A DNA stretch of 16,646 bases from Ectopseudomonas composti (GTDB lineage: Bacteria; Pseudomonadota; Gammaproteobacteria; Pseudomonadales; Pseudomonadaceae). The stretch covers positions 1 to 16,646 of the forward strand of contig CAMPIF010000033.1 of the NCBI GenBank assembly GCA_946886245.1, in the 5' to 3' direction. A model generated the notes under the pieces. It saw only the letters and a list, made by a program, of their open reading frames with translations, had not been told where the DNA came from and did no database searches. The translations under genes were made by a program, and so were the position numbers. Every line of letters starts with the position of its first letter. The first letter of the stretch is position 1. Shown in pieces: positions 14,690 to 16,646 of the stretch.

Positions 14690-14820
14690 CCAACGCGCAT
14701 GCTCGCGCGCTGTTCCTTGTGTCGTGGCGCACAGCTGACGGATATGAGTTTGACAGGGAGCCAAGTCTCGCCAAAGCTCCTAGTGCGGTTTTTATTACTC
14801 GATATTGCGGAGCGACACAT

Positions 14821-15327
14821 ATGAGCAAGCGACTGCTGGGTAAAGGTTTGGTCTTCGGCCTGTTGAGCATGGCCAGTGTTGGTGCATTCGCCGATGCTGC
14901 GGGCGGCAATGGCTGCGGCTGGGGCAACATGTTGTTCGAAGGGCAGCGTGGTATAGCGCCGCACTTCCTGGCCACCACCACCAATGGCACCTCGGGTAAC
15001 GCCACCTTCGGCATGACGTCCGGTACCAACGGTTGCGACACCAGTGGCGCGCTGGGCTACAACGGTCGCTCCATGCTGGCGATGAACGGCATGCTCGACT
15101 CCATCGCCGAAGACATGGCCATGGGCCAGGGCGAGGCACTGGACGCCTATGCCACCCTGCTGGGCGTCGAAGCCCAGGATCGTGCGCACTTCGCCAAGGT
15201 CACTCACGACAATTTCGGCAGCATCTTCAGCAAAGCCGACGCCACCAGTGAGCAGGTGCTGGCCGCCACGCTTCAGGTGATGAGCCGTGACGTGCAGCTG
15301 GCGCGCTATGTGAAACAGCCTGCGTAG
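14821..15327 (+). CDS. Exported DUF3015 protein
   Basis: This 168-residue DUF3015 protein has a signal peptide ([20 protein letters not shown], cleavage probably after GAFA or AFADA), so it is exported to the periplasm or envelope. The mature part starts with the family's Gly/Cys-rich block [17 protein letters not shown], then [20 protein letters not shown] and GTNGCDTSG. The two mature cysteines could form a disulfide. The C-terminal half is helical ([20 protein letters not shown]). ATG 14821 has GGAG about nine bases before it, and a signal peptide begins exactly here. The open frame runs farther upstream to 14287, but that is shadow of the opposite PilZ gene. Molecular function of the family is unknown. 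Confidence 0.88.
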   Translation: MSKRLLGKGLVFGLLSMASVGAFADAAGGNGCGWGNMLFEGQRGIAPHFLATTTNGTSGNATFGMTSGTNGCDTSGALGYNGRSMLAMNGMLDSIAEDMAMGQGEALDAYATLLGVEAQDRAHFAKVTHDNFGSIFSKADATSEQVLAATLQVMSRDVQLARYVKQPA

Positions 15328-15374
15328 GCGGTATCGTCCGCTTCGTTGTCGGTGCGCACGATTCGCGGAGTTCA

Positions 15375-15397
15375 GTAGGGTGCGCCGTGCGCACTGG
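15375..15397 (+). repeat. REP-like palindromic element, copy B
   Basis: GTAGGGTGCGCCGTGCGCACTGG matches copy A at 3559-3581 with one difference (T for C), in the same orientation. Again it lies between convergent gene ends (DUF3015 and glyA). Copy A has perfect seven-base arms; here one pair is mismatched. Confidence 0.65.
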
Positions 15398-15432
15398 CTG
15401 TATCCCGTGCATGACAAGGAAATCGACAAGGC

Positions 15433-15470
15433 AAAAAGAAGCCCGCCGGATTGGCGGGCTTCTTCATTTC
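15433..15470 (-). terminator. Intrinsic terminator of glyA
   Basis: The 12-bp stem AAGAAGCCCGCC (15436-15447) / GGCGGGCTTCTT (15453-15464) has loop GGATT. On the minus strand the stem is followed by TTCTTTTTG, giving the U-tract for glyA, whose stop is just upstream. On the plus strand TTCATTT follows, so it may also stop DUF3015 transcripts. Confidence 0.9.
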
Positions 15471-15480
15471 AGGCGCGGCC

Positions 15481-16646
15481 TCAGTTGCCGTAGACCGGGA
15501 ACTTCGCGCACAGCGCCTTGACCTGCTCACGCACGCGGCCTTCGACTTCATCGTTGCCGATGTTGGCCAGCACGTCGCAGATCCAGCCTGCCAGTTGACG
15601 GCACTCGTCTTCCTTGAAGCCGCGAGTGGTGACGGCAGGGGTGCCGATACGCAGGCCGGAGGTGACGAACGGCGAACGCGGATCGTTCGGTACGCTGTTC
15701 TTGTTGACGGTGATGAAGGCGCGACCCAGGGCGGCGTCAGCATCCTTGCCGGTGATGTCCTGCTTGATCAGCGAGAGCAGGAACAGGTGGTTCTCGGTGC
15801 CGCCGGAGACCACGTCGTAGCCGTTGTCGATGAACACCTGAGCCATGGTCTGAGCGTTCTTGATCACCTGCGCCTGGTAAGCCTTGAACTCAGGCTGCAG
15901 CGCTTCCTTGAAGCACACCGCCTTGGCGGCGATGACGTGCTCCAGCGGGCCGCCCTGGCCGCCCGGGAATACCGCAGAGTTGAACTTCTTCTCCAGCTCC
16001 TCGTTCTTGCGCGCCAGGATCAGGCCACCGCGCGGGCCGCGCAGGGTCTTGTGAGTGGTGGTGGTGACGACGTCGGCGAACGGCACCGGGTTCGGGTACA
16101 GACCGGCGGCGACCAGACCGGCCACATGGGCCATGTCGACGAACAGGTAGGCACCGACCTTGTCGGCGATGGCGCGGAAGCGCGGGAAGTCCAGCACCTG
16201 CGAGTAGGCGCTGAAGCCGGCGATGATCATCTTCGGCTTGTGTTCGACGGCCAGGCGCTCGACTTCGTCGTAGTCGATCAGGCCCTGGTCGTTGATGCCG
16301 TACTGCACGGCGTTGTAGATCTTGCCGGAGAAGCTGACGCTGGCGCCGTGGGTCAGGTGGCCGCCGTGGGCCAGGCTCATGCCCAGCACGGTGTCGCCAG
16401 CGTTGAGCAGGGCCATGTACACGGCGCTGTTGGCCTGGCTGCCGGAGTGCGGCTGGACGTTGGCGTAGTCGGCGCCGAACAGCGCCTTGGCGCGGTCGAT
16501 GGCGAGCTGTTCGACCACGTCGACGTACTCGCAACCACCGTAGTAACGCTTGCCCGGATAACCTTCGGCGTACTTGTTGGTCAGCACGCTGCCCTGGGCT
16601 TCCATCACCGCCGGGCTGGTGTAGTTTTCCGAGGCGATCAGCTCGA
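15481..16646 (-). CDS. glyA: Serine hydroxymethyltransferase, 5' end cut by window
   Basis: This PLP enzyme interconverts serine and glycine and makes 5,10-methylene-tetrahydrofolate in the cytoplasm. The frame is open at the right edge (visible start [13 protein letters not shown]) and ends CAKFPVYGN, giving 387 visible codons; about 30 N-terminal residues are missing compared with the usual 417. Key features are [14 protein letters not shown], the [18 protein letters not shown] stretch, and the PLP lysine in [14 protein letters not shown] (Lys codon at 16048-16050). It is intact as far as visible. It ends at a strong terminator. It matches the position of a glyA paralogue (glyA3, PA4602) near radA and PilZ in PAO1, from memory. 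Confidence 0.97.
   Translation of the reverse strand, partial: ELIASENYTSPAVMEAQGSVLTNKYAEGYPGKRYYGGCEYVDVVEQLAIDRAKALFGADYANVQPHSGSQANSAVYMALLNAGDTVLGMSLAHGGHLTHGASVSFSGKIYNAVQYGINDQGLIDYDEVERLAVEHKPKMIIAGFSAYSQVLDFPRFRAIADKVGAYLFVDMAHVAGLVAAGLYPNPVPFADVVTTTTHKTLRGPRGGLILARKNEELEKKFNSAVFPGGQGGPLEHVIAAKAVCFKEALQPEFKAYQAQVIKNAQTMAQVFIDNGYDVVSGGTENHLFLLSLIKQDITGKDADAALGRAFITVNKNSVPNDPRSPFVTSGLRIGTPAVTTRGFKEDECRQLAGWICDVLANIGNDEVEGRVREQVKALCAKFPVYGN

Noticed and set aside
14750..14755. TTGACA as -35 for the DUF3015 gene
   Set aside because: No -10 hexamer occurs 16-18 bases downstream; the nearest candidate is at 23 bases.

Overview
The window looks like chromosomal DNA of a Pseudomonas, or a very close relative. 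Codons are GC-rich, Shine-Dalgarno sites are strong, and most proteins are of Pseudomonas type: RlmG, FprB-like reductase, RadA, a PilZ protein closely resembling P. aeruginosa PA4608, DUF3015, CstA/BtsT-YbdD-YjiA and a glyA. From memory, most of these genes cluster in P. aeruginosa PAO1 (about PA4602-PA4615), so this is mainly core chromosome with one accessory-looking insert. Species cannot be fixed from the sequence alone.

Layout. Positions 1-845 (-) hold the 5' part of rlmG, divergent from an fpr gene (915-1691, +). fpr converges with a DUF21/CBS membrane protein (1692-2717, -). Two tandem small DUF465 (YdcH) genes follow (2915-3510); the second has a perfect ANR/FNR-type box upstream. 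After a REP-like palindrome come a GNAT acetyltransferase (3602-4096, -) and radA (4189-5547, +), which share a divergent promoter region containing a LexA-like box. Positions 5548-6599 are a visibly AT-richer stretch of about 1 kb with no convincing gene. It begins with a decayed inverted-repeat element and leads into a large classical autotransporter (6600-9551, +). The next 211 bases hold a perfect 17-bp inverted repeat, an ANR-like box and a second palindrome. They precede a 48-codon gene with an excellent ribosome binding site (9763-9909).

An orphan NarL/LuxR-type response regulator (9932-10579, -) is divergent from the carbon-starvation/pyruvate transporter operon cstA-ybdD-yjiA (10931-14280, +). 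The 351-base gap contains a repeated TAGTCCT motif, a candidate regulator site. The rest is a PilZ c-di-GMP-binding protein (14281-14652, -), a secreted DUF3015 protein (14821-15327, +), another REP-like palindrome, a strong terminator, and the 3' part of glyA (15481-16646, -, cut by the window edge).

Themes. Uptake of pyruvate or peptides (cstA operon), metal-handling GTPase (yjiA), redox supply (fpr), DNA repair (radA), surface display (autotransporter) and second-messenger sensing (PilZ) are neighbours here but are not evidently one system. I found no phage, CRISPR, tRNA, rRNA, IS or defence genes. The least explained parts are the autotransporter insert with its long AT-rich leader, and the small genes whose upstream regions carry ANR-type boxes.
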